DNA from: Locusta migratoria
Taxonomy: Eukaryota > Arthropoda > Insecta > Orthoptera > Acrididae
Direction: 5' to 3'
NCBI GenBank assembly: GCA_026315105.1
Contig: CM048744.1
Span: 359,663,168 to 359,727,167, forward strand
Length of the DNA: 64,000 nt
This document shows, piece after piece, positions 1 to 11,699 of the stretch. How positions within the stretch are numbered: the stretch's first letter is position 1; each line of letters begins with the position of its first letter. The notes under the pieces are model-generated. The model ran no database searches and had not been told where the DNA came from. It saw only the letters and a program-made list of their open reading frames with translations. Position numbers and translations under genes: made by a program.

Positions 1-473
1 CTTTACTATTTCCGGATTATTTGTTGCTAGGAGATCAAGGGGAATTTTCGCAACCACTTACTATTCTAGTGGTTTCATGAACTAACTGTTCGAAGTAGTT
101 TTCAGAAAAAGCATTCAGAACTAGTTCGGACAATGTTTTATATTTGCCGCCGGTTTTGAATACGTAATTATGCCAACATATCGACGGTAAATTAAAGTCG
201 CCACCGATCATAACAGTATGCTTCGGATACCTATTTGAAATATGATTCAAGCTTTCTTTGAACATTTCTGCAACCGCATCGTCTGAATCAGGGGGCCGAT
301 AAAAAGATCCAATTATTAATTTATTCCGGTTGTCAGGTATAACCTCTACCCAGACCAATTCACAGGAAGTGTCTGCCTCAATTTCGCTGCAGGATAAACC
401 GTTAGTAACAGCAATAAACACGCCACCTCCTTTTTTATTTATTCTATCCTTTCTGAAGACCATTTGGCCCTTT
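1..473 (-). mobile_element. L2/CR1-like LINE, endonuclease fragment (LINE-A group)
   Basis: The reading frame shows GGGVFIAV, LVWVEV, IIGSFYRPPDSDD and GDFNLPSICW, which are hallmarks of the apurinic-type endonuclease domain of LINE ORF2, then PLDLLATNNPEIVK at the left edge. It is open up to about base 463, truncated on its 5' side, and runs out of the window on its 3' side. Confidence 0.85.
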
Positions 474-510
474 GAAAAAATTACGGCCGAATTTACCTGC
501 TGATAAGCTC

Positions 511-713
511 GCCGCGGTGGAGTAGCCGAGCGGTCTAAAGCGTCTCGCTGCGGAGCACGCGGTTGCTCGCCGTGGAGGTTCGAGTCCTCCCTGGGGCATA
601 GGTGTGCGTTTGTCCGTAGGTTAGTTTACCTAGGTTTAAGTATTTTGTAAACTATGCACTGATGACCACGCGGTTTGGTCCGATAGATTTACAAACATTT
701 GAACTTTTTTTTG
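511..713 (+). mobile_element. SINE-A, full length with TSD
   Basis: A tRNA-Leu/Ser-like head has box A near 523-545 (GTAGCCGAGCGG) and box B GGTTCGAGTCC at 577-587. The tail is shared with SINE-B and ends ACAAACATTTGAAC plus a T run. The TSD TGATAAGCTC is at 501-510 and 714-723. Confidence 0.9.
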
Positions 714-723
714 TGATAAGCTC

Positions 724-1140
724 ACATGATTATGACTAGCTGTCTTCTGGAGTAGCGACATCAAAATTTTTCTTATTTTGTTAGTTGTAAGAAACTGGAG
801 CAGTATTTATGGGAAACGTCTTATTCAATATTAGTACTGTTACTAAAATTACCAGTGCTGTTTAAGAGTCATTAAATTCCGTAAAATTAATATCAGTTAA
901 TAATGTTCAGACAAGATGGATTATATTAGAATTACACAATTGTTCTCTGCAATCATCAATCACACCAAAACTGGATACTCACATGAAATTTCTTCCTACT
1001 GCTAACGTTTATATTAAAGAATTGTTCGAGAGGATCTGAGAGCCTTCCATGTATTGATTTCAGCAACTTCCATAGCCATCGTTCATCCAAAACGTTAATG
1101 ACGTTTACTTATACTTCAGTGTTAGCTGAGTTATATAAAG
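724..1140. other. No recognised feature
   Basis: AT-rich sequence. I searched it for the missing last lipocalin exon and found nothing convincing. Confidence 0.5.
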
Positions 1141-1215
1141 CGCCTACCAAGTAAGTAGGAGGTCCCAGGTTTGAATCACGGCCGCAGCACAAATTTTAAT
1201 TGAATGCCTCTCCTT
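1141..1215 (+). repeat. Possible decayed SINE-E fragment
   Basis: GGTCCCAGGTTTGAATCACG followed by CACAAATTTTAATTGAATGCC resembles the box B and tail of the tRNA-like unit at 32545-33404. The copy is short and diverged. Confidence 0.35.
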
Positions 1216-1324
1216 ATGTATAATACCTTTGGTATTAAGATACTATATTGTCTCAAGGAAATGTATATTTTCTTAATATAGAAAATAAAACTTTGTTCTA
1301 TTTCCTCTGTTTCTGAGTACATAC

Positions 1325-1420
1325 CAGTAATGTTGGATATTTCGTCTGTAGGCTCCCTGCACGCCCAGACAATTGAGTAACTCTTGTAGTCTGTGTCCAG
1401 GACCCAGTACGGCGCAGCCA
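1325..1420 (-). CDS. Apolipoprotein D-like lipocalin, exon 3
   Basis: This 96-nt exon encodes the second conserved lipocalin block, APYWVLDTDYKSYSIVWAC, followed by REPTDEISNIT. APYWVLxTDY with a downstream Cys is typical of the ApoD/Lazarillo group of secreted carriers for small hydrophobic ligands. On the minus strand it begins after the acceptor TTGACAG at 1421-1427 and ends before the donor GTATGT at 1319-1324. Two bases complete the Val codon split by intron 2 (phase 1), and one base is left over, so intron 3 is also phase 1. N146-I-T is a possible N-glycosylation site. The ApoD family usually continues for about 40-50 more residues with a fourth Cys. I could not find that exon in bases 1-1318, so it is probably beyond the left edge. 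Confidence 0.85.
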
Positions 1421-1925
1421 CTGTCAACACAAAAATGTGTCAACACGTAAATATACAAAGATCAATACACTTAGAAATTAAAACTTTGCTATGAGTTGAA
1501 GGAAAGACAATAATATTAGAAAAGAACTAAAATTTCTAATTCAAAGCACTTCTAAAAACGATTATATTCTATGAAACAATTTTTTTTTTTTCGATAAATT
1601 ATGACGAAAACTGCATAAGGTCTTAAGTTACCAAATAATGTATCAAAAATTTTGTTCATCGATGTGTTGATAATTCCTGCATGAGAGGGTTAGGAAAGGA
1701 GATGAAGACATAGCAAGGCGCTTCAAACCTGTCCGAAGTTTGAAGGGAGCAAATTTTCATGATCAGTAACGCATGGATGATGTATACAATATTTATATTT
1801 ATTTTCAAAAGATTTCTATTTGTATCTATTGATTATTCGGTTTCCTCACAGTTGTATATTAATTGGATTCCAACATCTACGCAGAAATTCAATCGGTCAT
1901 AGTGCGCCGAAAATGCGATACTGAC
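1421..1925 (-). other. Lipocalin intron 2
   Basis: The 505-bp intron runs from GTCAGT at 1920-1925 to the acceptor CAG at 1421-1423. It is AT-rich, and I see no mobile element in it. Confidence 0.75.
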
Positions 1926-2154
1926 CTGGTACTTCTGGGAAGTGCACCGTGAGCTTTGCCTCTCCAGAGCTAGGGTCGTCCAACTGGGCCCAGCCGACGA
2001 TGTCTTCGAAGGCTCCCAGCTCCTTGTTGAACATGGTGTTGTGTACAGTCACGTTGTTGTCGCCGGCCAGTGAGTACTCCGCCGTGACGCACTGGGCGCC
2101 ATCCTCGAAGGAAGCCTGTCCGAACCTGGCGATCTCGTACCACACGCCCAGGTA
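1926..2154 (-). CDS. Apolipoprotein D-like lipocalin, exon 2
   Basis: This 229-nt exon opens with YLGVWYEIARF, which holds the GxW signature of lipocalin strand A. It continues through the barrel strands (AEYSL, NVTVHNT, EAKLTVHFPEVP). It starts after a strong acceptor (pyrimidine tract ending TTTCTTGCAG, 2155 onward) and ends at CCAG before GTCAGT. Exon 1 ends in phase 0 and this exon reads from TAC in frame 0. It ends one base into a codon, matching exon 3. AQC at residue 62 would be one of the four ApoD cysteines, and N74-V-T is a possible glycosylation site. The family ligand is a small lipid or pigment, and this copy's ligand cannot be told from sequence. Confidence 0.92.
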
Positions 2155-2344
2155 CTGCAAGAAAGCAAAGGAGGTGCGGTCTCAGCTCCAGGTCAGCAGT
2201 CTCATGCTACACCGAAAGTTACCGCAGCAGCGTCCGACTGGGAGACGAAAGGGATCTGTCTAATGTCAAATGTGACAACACTTTACAGCTGATGCTGAGA
2301 TGCGCCTATTGTAACGTTTTTACTTAATTAAAGATAATTGAAAA

Positions 2345-3735
2345 GGCGTGGGAATCGGTACAGGTTCCGTCAGACTGATCGAAAGCGGTAATCACGCCAA
2401 TTTTCAAACATGGAAACAGAAAAGATTGCAACAACTATCGAGGTATCTCTCTTTAACAAGCGTTGTAGGCAAAATTTTCTCAGGTATTGTTGAAAGAAGA
2501 GTGCGAGTATTAATTGAGGACAAGTCAGATGAAAATCAGTGTGGGTTTACGCCTCTTAGAGGCTGTCAGGACCAGATCTTTAGCTTACGGCAAGTAATGG
2601 AAAAGTGCAATGAGCGGAACAGGGAATTGTATCTATGTTTCATAGATCTGGAAAAGGCTTATGACCGTGTTCCTAGGAGGAAGCTACTGTCAGTTCTTCA
2701 ACATTATGGTGTAGGAGGCAAACTTCTGCAGGCAATTAAAGGGCTTTACGTAGACTGTCAGGTAGCAGTTAGAGTAGATGGTAAATTAAGCTCATGGTTT
2801 AGGGTAGTTTCAGGGGTAAGACAAGGCTGTCACCACTATTGTTCATACTATTCATGGATCATATGTTGAAAACAGTAGACTGGCAGGGCGGGATTAAAGT
2901 AGGTGAAAACAAAATAAGCAGTCTCGCAAATGCGGATGATTTAGTTGTAATGGCCGATTCGATTGAAATGTTGCAAACTAATATTTCAGAGCTCGATCAG
3001 CGGTGGAAGGGTTATGATATGAAGATCAGCATCTCCAAAACTAAAGTAATGTCTGTTCAAACAGATTGAGTGCCAAATAGGAGGAACAAAGAACGGGTAG
3101 ACGGTTTCAAGTACCTGAGATGTATTTTCTCACAGGATGGCAACATAGCGAAAGAACTGGAATAGAGGTGCAGCAAAGCTAATGCAGTGAGTGCTAAGCT
3201 AAGATCTACTCTCTTCTGCAAGAAGGAAGTAAGTACCAAGACTAACTTAGCAGTGCACCGCTCCATCTTTCGACCAACTTTGTTGTATGGGAGTGAAAGT
3301 CGGCTGGATACAGGGTACCTTATTCATAAGATAGAGGTTACAGATACGAAAGTAGCAAGAATGATTGCAGGTACCAATAGATTGGAACAATGGCAGGAGG
3401 GTGTCCATAATGAGGAAATCAAAGAAAAGCTGGGAATGAACACCATAGATGAAGCAGTTAGAGCGAACAGACTGGGGTCATGTTACACGCTTGGGAGAAG
3501 CAAGGTTACCGAAGAGACTCATGAGCTCGTCAGTGGAGGGTAAGAGGAGTCGAGGTAGACCAAGAAGAAAATTCGGTGCAGAATGATTTTGAAGTAAAAA
3601 GCATAATATCAGACGAGGCATCGATGTTAGCATTGAATAGGGGATCATGGAGGAATTTTATTAGAGGTACTATGATCCAGACTGAACGCTGAAAGGCATA
3701 ATCAGTCTCTAATGATGATGATGATGACAGACAGT
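2345..3735 (+). mobile_element. RTE-like LINE, reverse transcriptase and 3' end, decayed
   Basis: Frames interrupted by stops and shifts encode ITPIFKHGNRKDCNNYRGIS, ENQCGFTPLRGCQDQIFSLR, FIDLEKAYDRVPRRKL (RT motif A), GVRQGC, then NADDLVVMAD (motif C, ADD) and KISISKTKVM. Downstream come the thumb (LLYGSES) and the C-terminal region. It ends with a short ATG-repeat tail near 3712-3727, typical of RTE-type elements. It lies in lipocalin intron 1 in the opposite orientation. A minus-strand 3' copy is at 50303-50670. Confidence 0.85.
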
Positions 3736-3928
3736 CCACCCATAAAAGTTTTTTGCAACACCCGCGTCCCTACCTCATTTCCTTCGCTAAATGTAAATGT
3801 GAAACACATCAGTACTAAACCATGCAAATGAAGATTCAAATGTTCAAATGTTTGTTAAGCTTATGGGACTCAACTGCGGGGTCATCAGTCCCTAAACTTT
3901 CAAACTACATGTGAACTAACATATACTA

Positions 3929-5762
3929 GCCGCGACGGAGCGACCGAGCGCATTGAGGCGCTATGCTACGATGCGCGAGACCTTTCCCTGTCGGGGGTTC
4001 GAAGCCGCCCTCGGACATGGATGTTTGTGCTATCTAATATATAAAGCAGAGTGTCCGTATCTTTGTACGTGTTGCATACAAATCTACAGTTTTGTTCCAA
4101 TCTTTATGAAATTTTGAACATGTAAGCTTCAATCCATGAGGACGGTCGTCGTAAGTGTAAGAATCACCTACAACACATTGTTCACGAGATATGACGTAAT
4201 AAACAATGAGATGCTTGAAAAACTGCTGCATTAAGAACAATGCTGCTCATTTTCTCCTAAACCACTGGACCGATTTAAACAAAATTTGGTACACATATTC
4301 CTTACATGAGATAAAGAGTAAGAACCACATATCACACATGGTTCAGGAGATATAACGTCATAAACAATATAAGTTGCAAGTAACTGTCACATTATGCGAC
4401 GATCGTACTTTATAAATACACTATATGAGCATGACAGTACTTGGCGATTTGCAACCAACTTTAAACATAATTTCAAACGTTTATTAAACTTTCTCTCGCA
4501 GATATCCATATCAAAGTAATAAAAGTAAAAAAGTTTCTCGTTTACTACTGTTCCGCTGTGTACATGGAGCAAAACTACTGCATTCAGTATGACGTTACAG
4601 TTTGTAATTTCTACGCTACAAATTGAAGTCGCAGGAAATTTTACATATAGTATACACACATACAGACGAATGTACTTTAGAAATTATATCACAGTACGAC
4701 ACGTAGTTCATGAGATAAAAGGACGTTCATGAAAAACTGCCCCATCACGCATCAGGTTTTAACCTATTACTTCTTTACAATTAATTCTGTTCGCAACGGA
4801 TTTTACCGACATACAGCACTTATACAAATGAATACATACCTGAAAAATTATACAATTCTATAACATATAACTCAATAAATATGAGATTGTATATACCGCG
4901 ATGGTTAAAAACCTGTCACATTACGAAACACGTATTGTAGTCAGCTGAAGAAAATTCCTAGAAAGCTGACAGTAGCAGGGTACCCACGAGGGGGGGGGGT
5001 TGAAAAATTAGTACTTTTGGTCAGCCTGGGGGTGAGGCCATCAAAACAATTTACAAAAAGTGAAATAAAATATGTTTAAATATTAAATGCCAAAACAGGA
5101 CCTAATATCTAGGGTGTGGATTAGGGGGGGGGGGGGGGTTGGTCGCAATGCAGGCGGTAGCAATAGACTTCTATAGAGTTATAAGGAAAGGAAGAGAAAG
5201 AAACAGTATATCCAACGAATAACCATTATTTACAACAGATATGGCTTTTAACTTGAAGAGAACACAGTTTCCAGTGAGGCTTGCATTTTTATAACGATTA
5301 ATAAACCACAGGCAATTTATTCAATACTGTGGAGTGGATTTGATATGCCCATGTTTCTCACACGGACAACTTTATGTCACTTGATCAGGGATGGCCTCAC
5401 CAACGAAATTATTCATATTAGATCCTGGACAAGTAACAAGAAATATTGTTTATAGTACGAATGTTACATATCATTTGAAGTTTGATTACTATCTTTCTTT
5501 GTTTGGATACAGTACTTAAAATTTTGTATATTATGCCTCATTTCTTCCATATTCTCCGATAAATATAACATGTTATTAGAAAGAAGGAGATGGACAGAGA
5601 GAAGGAATAGGAGTACTAACTCAAGGCTTGAATAAATAAATAAATACCCGGGCAACGTCGGGTTTTCAGCTAGTCTTTAATAAAAGGTAGTTCATAAGTA
5701 GTTTGTAAGTTTAGGGACTGATGGCCCCGCAGGGAAGTCCCATAAGCTTCACAAACATTTTT
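3929..5762 (+). mobile_element. SINE-B', inner copy split by a Helitron
   Basis: The head at 3929-4032 (CGCGACGGAGCGACCGAGCG, box B GGGGTTCGAAG) and the tail at 5674-5762 (TAAGTAGTTTGTAAGTTTAG, GGGACTGATGG) read as one SINE once 4033-5673 is removed. An 11-bp TSD flanks it, inside the outer SINE. Confidence 0.87.
4033..5673 (+). mobile_element. Non-autonomous Helitron
   Basis: It starts with TC after a host A (TCTAATATATAAAGCAGAG) and ends with a GC-rich hairpin, ACCCGGGCAACGTCGGGT at 5646-5663, then TTTTCAGCTAG before a host T. This matches Helitron rules (5' TC, 3' hairpin plus CTRR, insertion between A and T). The host SINE resumes exactly at the T. I see no Rep/helicase reading frame in its 1641 bp. 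G runs are at 4990-4999 and 5125-5138. Confidence 0.85.
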
Positions 5763-5832
5763 AACATATACTAAAGCCAACACAAACATCCATGCCCGAG
5801 GGCGGATTCGAACTCCCGGCGTAGGAGTCACC

Positions 5833-7074
5833 AGAAATGACATGAGGCACCTGATTAGAGAATGAAGAGTAACTCATAAGATATAGCTTAAATAGTCAAA
5901 TCGAAATAGTACGAGTGACATCTACATTCTATCTTGATTTCAGTTATAAATGAGAAAAATGTTGGTCGTCATGTCGAAAAGTCTGTCACGTGACGTGCGG
6001 CGAAAAATTCAGACCGGGAGCAAAAACGTTAGATGTTGGTTTCAAACCACAACATGGCAGGGAGACGCCATTGATCGGGAGACGTGCAGTCTATGTTATC
6101 TATGGTCTGTGTCATAGAGTATAAACTCTGTGGAGTGAGAATTGCGTTGTCTTCTCTAGGACGTGCTGGCTCTGCTCATTAACATTCGATTGTCACGTGA
6201 TAACATTTAAAAAAATACGCTAACTTGAAAATATTCAAGTACCGATTTCATGCGATAATTTTATCAGCAGGCCAATGAAACTTATATAATTCGAAAGATG
6301 GTTTACTGTAGATGTGCACATTACAATAATCATGAATGTACATAGCCGTTAAGTGTGGTAAAACGGATCACGATTTAAAGTCTCCAACTCTAACAGAAAG
6401 TGAACATCAAAAATTGAAGTGCTTCCCATGATCGACATTAGAAAAGCATCGATGGTAACAATGTTCAATTCAAAGAAATCGATGTACGAAGAGCGTCGAA
6501 AGGGAAACGTCCTAGAGTATCAGTGTTTTGAGTTCGAATAAAACAATCCTTGGCAGAACCTCAGACACTAGACTGGCACTACCGAATACAGTATTATTGG
6601 TCTCCCTGCCATTTTAACCAATATATCAACAATTATTTGTGTACGGATATAACAGTCGTAAGAATTATGGACAAACTGATAAAATTTCGCCACATTTAGA
6701 GACTTGACGTAACGGCTAAATTTTACTTAAGGTGGTGTCACATTGTGCAAATGTTGGCAATGAAATGTACGCTTTATGAGGGGCACATACAATAACCTGC
6801 CAGCTACAGAGCATGAACAGAATTAATGGTCAACACGAAAGACTAAGCCTCTCATTCTCCGTGACTGGTTTTCCGTTGATATTTGTATAGTGATCCACCA
6901 CAGGTGGCAGTACTATATATAATGAAAGGATTGAACAACAATGTATTCGACTTTCCGGACTTCCCAATTCTGTTACATCAAACCAAACCAAACCAAGGAG
7001 ACAGGGAATGGGGTTTAAGAAAATCTGTGGCTGGTGTAGGTCCTACAAAAAAAAGGACTACCTACAAGAAGAAA
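5833..7074. other. No recognised feature
   Basis: Intronic AT-rich sequence without a coding or repeat signature that I recognise. Confidence 0.5.
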
Positions 7075-8026
7075 CGATACCCCATCAAAAACATAAAATG
7101 CACAAAAATGCAAGTCTTGCGACGAATTCCTTCCGCCATAAAAAGTCGTGAGATCTCATGGGAAAACAAGTCGGTTATTTTAGTTAGTCTCCATGGAACC
7201 ACCTATTCAGCACCTTGTCATAATTTTTTCTCTAATTAGTTATCTACCTACATCTGTAGTGACTACATCAAAATTATACATCTTTATTTCTATAATAAAT
7301 TTAATGACATGGCAGTCGCGTGGCAATGTAAACTAATATTTAAAATACTATATGAAAATGTGAAGTATTTCATTCCTACGTGATTTCGTTTGGTCACGTA
7401 GTGGAATATACATGTCGATGTGTAATTGCCCGATCATTGTGTGTATTTTGATGTCATTATATTACGATACGATTGCGAAGTTATTATATATATTATCGAA
7501 CTAAAGATGTATTATACTAATATAGTCACTATAAATATTGGTAGATAACAAATAAGTGGTAGATAACAAATAAGTAGTTCTATGAACACTAATGAAAATA
7601 ACCGAAGTGGTTTCTCATGGCAACATACACAAATACTTAAAAAACTTTATGCCCTTGTGAGTGTCCTTCATTCTTAAGTGATTACGTTTGGTTACATAAT
7701 GGAATATAAATTGTTCTTAAGTCATTATGACTATTTTCAATTTGCCACATCATTAGATTTATTCTTATGTCATTATGTTATGGTGCGATTTCAAGTCATT
7801 ATATTTATTTTAGGAATAGAGATGTATAATTTTTATATAGTCACTACAAATGTCGGTAGATAACTAATTAAATAAAAAATTATTACAAAGTTTTGAATAG
7901 GTGGTTCCATGAACACTAACTAAAATAACCGACTTGGTTTCCCATGACATCTCACGACTTTTTATGGTGGAAGGAATTTGTCACGAGGCTTGCATTTTAC
8001 TAAATTTTATGTTTTTGATGGGTAGT
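7075..8026. mobile_element. Element with about 180-bp inverted ends and an internal duplication
   Basis: The left arm, about 7075-7262 (CCCATCAAAAACATAAAAT, then CATAAAAAGTCGTGAGATCT), is matched in reverse complement by about 7843-8026. The interior holds two diverged direct copies (about 7370-7625 and 7668-7950), each carrying GTTTGGT(C/T)AC and GGTAGATAAC. No transposase frame is visible, so it looks like a MITE-like DNA element of unknown superfamily. Confidence 0.7.
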
Positions 8027-8029
8027 CCG

Positions 8030-8192
8030 CTTACTGCTAATACAATGACAGACTATCAAGATTTGAGTGAGTTAGAATGTGGTTTTATAATCGGCACACG
8101 AGAGATGAGACGCAACATATGCGAGGTAGCGGTAAGGCGGGGAATTTCCCGTATGACCATTTCACGAAAGCATCGTGAGTATCGAGAATCCG
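8030..8192 (+). mobile_element. Tc1-like transposase N-terminal fragment
   Basis: DYQDLSELECGFIIGTREMR followed by CEVAVRRGISRMTISRKHRE is the first helix-turn-helix of a Tc1-type transposase. The same stretch occurs in the copy at 46850. It is truncated on both sides and abuts a LINE fragment. Confidence 0.75.
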
Positions 8193-8198
8193 TAGTAT

Positions 8199-8880
8199 TG
8201 ATGGTAATTGGTGTAAAGACATCGGCTAAAACACAAGTGACATCTGGAGTTCTCCAGGATAGTGTTATTGGACCCAGTCGTTCTTTATCTATAAAAAGCA
8301 AGATTATCTGAGCAGTGTTCTTCGGTTTGTTGCGAGTTATTCTGCCATTTATCGTCTAGTAAAGTCATTAGAAGATCAAAAGTAACTGCAGAAAGGGTTA
8401 CGTAAGATATCTGTACAGTGCGAAAATTGGCAATTCACCCTAAATAATGGAAAGTGTGAAGACGTCCACATAACTGGTAAAAGGAAATCGAAATGTTTAA
8501 ATGTTTGTTAAGCTTATGAGACCTAACTGCGACGTCATCAGTTCCTAAACTTTCAAACTACTTATAAACTAACTCATACCAAAGACAATACAAAAATTCA
8601 CGCTCGAGGAAGGATTCCCCGACGGGGAACGTTCTCGCGCGTCGGAGCATAGCGCCTCAATGCGCTCGGCCACTCCGCCGCGGCAAAAGGAATTCGCTAA
8701 CCTTCGTTTATAACAAAAGTCAATCAAATCTGAAGGCAATAAATCAAATTTAAGTCCTAAGAATTAATGTTCGACAGAGTTAATTTGGAAATAACACTTA
8801 CCAAGAAAATGTTGTGTGGAAGGCGAAACAAAGACTGCTTTTTATTGGCACTACAGTTACAAGATGGAACAGAATTACTA
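8199..8880 (+). mobile_element. LINE-A fragment, RT motif region, split by a SINE
   Basis: VTSGVLQDSVIGP corresponds to the GVPQGSVIGP block of LINE-A, and KRNSLTFVYNKSQSN and AKQRLLFIG follow in order. Many stops are present. A SINE occupies 8491-8684. Confidence 0.7.
8491..8684 (-). mobile_element. SINE-B' with TSD
   Basis: The complete minus-strand copy ends at the head GCCACTCCGCCGCGGC. The TSD is AAAAGGAA(A/T)TCG at 8479-8490 and 8685-8696 (one mismatch), inside the LINE-A fragment. Confidence 0.88.
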
Positions 8881-9387
8881 AACAGGCTACATTTCTTGGA
8901 TAATGTAACGTCTAACGCATTCAGATACGCCAGTCGGCTATTTTTTTCCGAATGTAGGCGCTACTAGGTTTCTAACTTCCTCAATTAAGCAATAAGTATG
9001 TCAAGTTCCACCGTTTGACGTGCAGCCAAACTTCTTCTATCCAAAGATCAGCACTTTACTTTACGACGCATTTTAATTCTCGCAGAGAGCAGTAATAATT
9101 TCTAACTGACTTCGAGGTAGAGTGCACCTGCACTGTCGTTCACTTATCATGACTGCTTGCCTACGTATCGAACAATGGTAAAAAGTCAGTAACAGTTGCT
9201 ATATAGGTTATCGCACTTCGTGAAAACATAAAGTTAGAATATTTTTGACTCTTGCTACGTTTTATTGAATACACAGGTTGAGAAAATCCAAAAATTGTAT
9301 TTTATTTCCTTCTCATGACTGACAGACCCATTACTCAGAACCATAACATTTTTTGCTACGTGAATGACAACGGCGTATCAACCGGGA
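8881..9387. other. No recognised feature
   Basis: Intronic sequence with no motif I can name. Confidence 0.45.
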
Positions 9388-10504
9388 TCTACATCTACAT
9401 CTACGTGGGATACTCTGCAAATCACATCTAAGTGCCTGGCAGAGGGTTCATCGAACCACCGTTATACTATTTATATCCCATTCCATTCTCGAATAGCGTG
9501 CGGGAAGAAAGAACACCTGTATCTCTCCGTTCGAGCTCTGATTTCTCGTATTTTATTCTGATGATCATTTCTACCTATGTAAGTGGCAGTCAACAATATA
9601 TTTTCGCATTCGGAGGAGAATGATGGCGATTGGAGTTTCGTAAGTAGCCCACGCCGCAGCGATAAGCGTCGTTGTTGTAATGTTTCCCATCCCAGATCCT
9701 GTATCATTTCCGTAACGCTGTCTCCTCTGTATCGTGACAATACGAAACGAGCTGCTCTTCTTTGGACTCTTTCGATGTCCTCCGTCAAACTCACCTGATA
9801 AGGATCCCACACTGGGCAGCAATACTGCAAAAAAGGACGGACAAGCTTAGTGTATACAGTTTCTTTAGTAGTTATGTTGCATCTTTTAAGGGTTTTGCCA
9901 ATTTAAGTCTGAAGTAATTGTAATTCCTAGGTAATTTGTGGAGTTTACAGCCTTCAATTTTGATTGATTTATCTTGTAAACAAAGTTTAACGATTTCTTT
10001 TCGTACTCATGTGGACGACTTCACACTTCTCAGTATTTAGAGTCCATTAACAATTTTTACACCATAGTGATATCTTATTCAGATCGTTCTGCAGTTGGTT
10101 TTGATCTTCAGATGATTTTACTAGACGGTAAATGACGGCGTCATCTGCAAACAACCTAAGAGAGCTACTTAGATTCATGTAAATAAGGAACAGCAGAGGA
10201 CCAATAACACTACCCTGTGGAACGCCCGATATCACATCTGTTTTAGTCGATGTCTTACCATCGATTACTACGAACTGTCTCCTCTCTGACAGGAAATCAC
10301 CTATCCAGTCGCAAGTTTGGGGCGAAATACCCTAACCAGGTAATTTGATCAAAAGCCGTTTGTGAGGTACGGTGTCAAAAGCCAACTGGAAATCAAGAAA
10401 TACGGAATCGATTTGCAAACCCTTGTCGATAGCACCCATCACTTCGTGTGAGTAAAGAGCTAGTTGTGTTTCGCATGAACGATATTTTCTAAATCCGGTT
10501 GACC
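9388..10504 (-). mobile_element. LINE-A copy, RT through 3' end
   Basis: In order on the minus strand: GFRKYRSCETQLAL, FLDFQLAFDTVPHKRLLIKL (motif A), VISGVPQGSVIGPLLFLIYM, RLFADDAVIYR (catalytic ADD), then YCCPVWDPY and the C-terminal REIRARTERYRCSFFPHAIR. It ends in an ATCTAC-repeat tail near 9390-9410. It is 5'-truncated and interrupted by stops. The motif set suits the L2/CR1 group. Confidence 0.88.
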
Positions 10505-10833
10505 TTGGGTCAACAGATGGGGCAGTCGTGGCAGTGCCCCTCCCCTCCACTTCAAACTTTGCAGGGGATAGATACCGATTCTGACCCCCTACTCCCCTCT
10601 CCCCATATTCACTTGGTTTTATTTCATCCTTAGGCAGATCCAGTGAATAAACAATGCTGCTGTCGGTAATTATGGGACAGTATTTTTGATGGCAACCGTT
10701 TTTGCCTTTGACTGAAGCACCTTGTAACACCTACTACATTCTGTCCACTCCTTTCGTTCCACTTTTCAGTCTGTGACTGCTAATATGTACGCATATGTAA
10801 GAACAACACTTTGGCACAGTAGCTGTTGAGACT

Positions 10834-10891
<58 letters not shown>

Positions 10892-10915
10892 GCGAGAAAG
10901 TGTTTTAAAAGTCGC

Positions 10916-10984
<69 letters not shown>

Positions 10985-11250
10985 GTTCAGTACTAAAATA
11001 TTGTCATATAATAATGTTTTACTTTAATTCGGGCGAAAATCAGCACGCAAGCGCAACGTCTTCGACAAGTCATCACTCTCTCCCCCTTTTTTTCCCTAGA
11101 AAAAGGGAATGGGAGCACCTTAGCAAAATGAAAGTTTCATGACCTCTCCCAGACCAGAGTCCTGGATTCGCCACTGTGGAAGACGTAATCAGTAAGTAAA
11201 TTTTCTTGCCCCGCCTCCCAAGAAACAGTGTACGCCACTGGCTAATAGAG
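10505..11250 (+). repeat. Unclassified interspersed repeat R1, copy 1
   Basis: Its left part (ACTTCAAACTTTGCAGGGGA, then TTTTTGATGGCAACCGTTTT and CTACTACATTCTGTCC) and right part (GAAAGTTTCATGACCTC, TTTTCTTGCCCCGCCTCCCA, GTGTACGCCACTGGC) recur at 51246-53260. A left half alone is at 49391-49619. There is no open frame. Simple repeats lie in the middle. Confidence 0.7.
10835..10984. repeat. Poly-T, (TA)n and (TG)n tracts
   Basis: A run of 56 T at 10835-10890 is followed by (TA)n at about 10918-10961 and (TG)n to 10984, inside R1. Confidence 0.97.
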
Positions 11251-11699
11251 TTAATAATAGTGACGGGTCGTTTTAATGTTTTGGTTAACGCCGATTTTGT
11301 TGCTCACATAATGATTTTTTTTATTTTTATTTTTTTTTTTTTTTATTTTAAGGTACCAGAGGTGGCAGGCTGGCAGCTGCTTCATTGCTGCTCTTCAGCC
11401 GATTGTATGCACAATTTTGACAAGTCGTTTGTTAAAAAGATAGGAAGGTGACAAAATTTGTTGAATTTAAACACTATAATGGAGAGTAAAATGGAGATAA
11501 CAGACATAGAGCAAAGAATTTGAAGTAAAACATATGCAGAATTAAAACATCCACGGTGGTTAAAATCACACAGAGATAGAATTTAAAAATCCAGGGTGAT
11601 CTAAAACATATTGGTGAATCACACTAGTCGATGACGAAGACACTGCTTAAAACACATGGCAACACGAATATTCTGCCTGATTGGCGGCTGCTGAGGTAT

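Larger units (their letters stand above)
3838..5832 (-). mobile_element. SINE-B/B', outer copy split by a second SINE
   Basis: The tail lies at 3838-3928 (TTTGTTAAGCTTATGGGACT and onward, reverse orientation). The rest of the body and a 5'-truncated head lie at 5774-5832 (CATCCATGCCCGAGGGCGG, GATTCGAACTCCCGG). The interruption carries the duplicated target AACATATACTA at 3918-3928 and 5763-5773. Confidence 0.85.

Noticed and set aside
511..713. Possible functional tRNA gene.
   Set aside because: Box A and B are present but the acceptor stem is poor, a SINE tail follows, and many dispersed copies exist. The same applies to the other tRNA-like heads.
1949..2263. 104-codon plus-strand frame over the lipocalin exon.
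   Set aside because: Antisense to exon 2, whose lipocalin motif and splice sites are clear.
3838..4032. SINE tail and head facing opposite ways, first read as a 5' inversion by twin priming.
   Set aside because: The 11-bp TSD at 3918-3928 and 5763-5773 shows two separate SINEs, one inserted in the other.
9471..9830. 119-codon frame as a host gene.
   Set aside because: It is the LINE-A ORF2 C-terminus, repeated at 36284 and elsewhere in the window.
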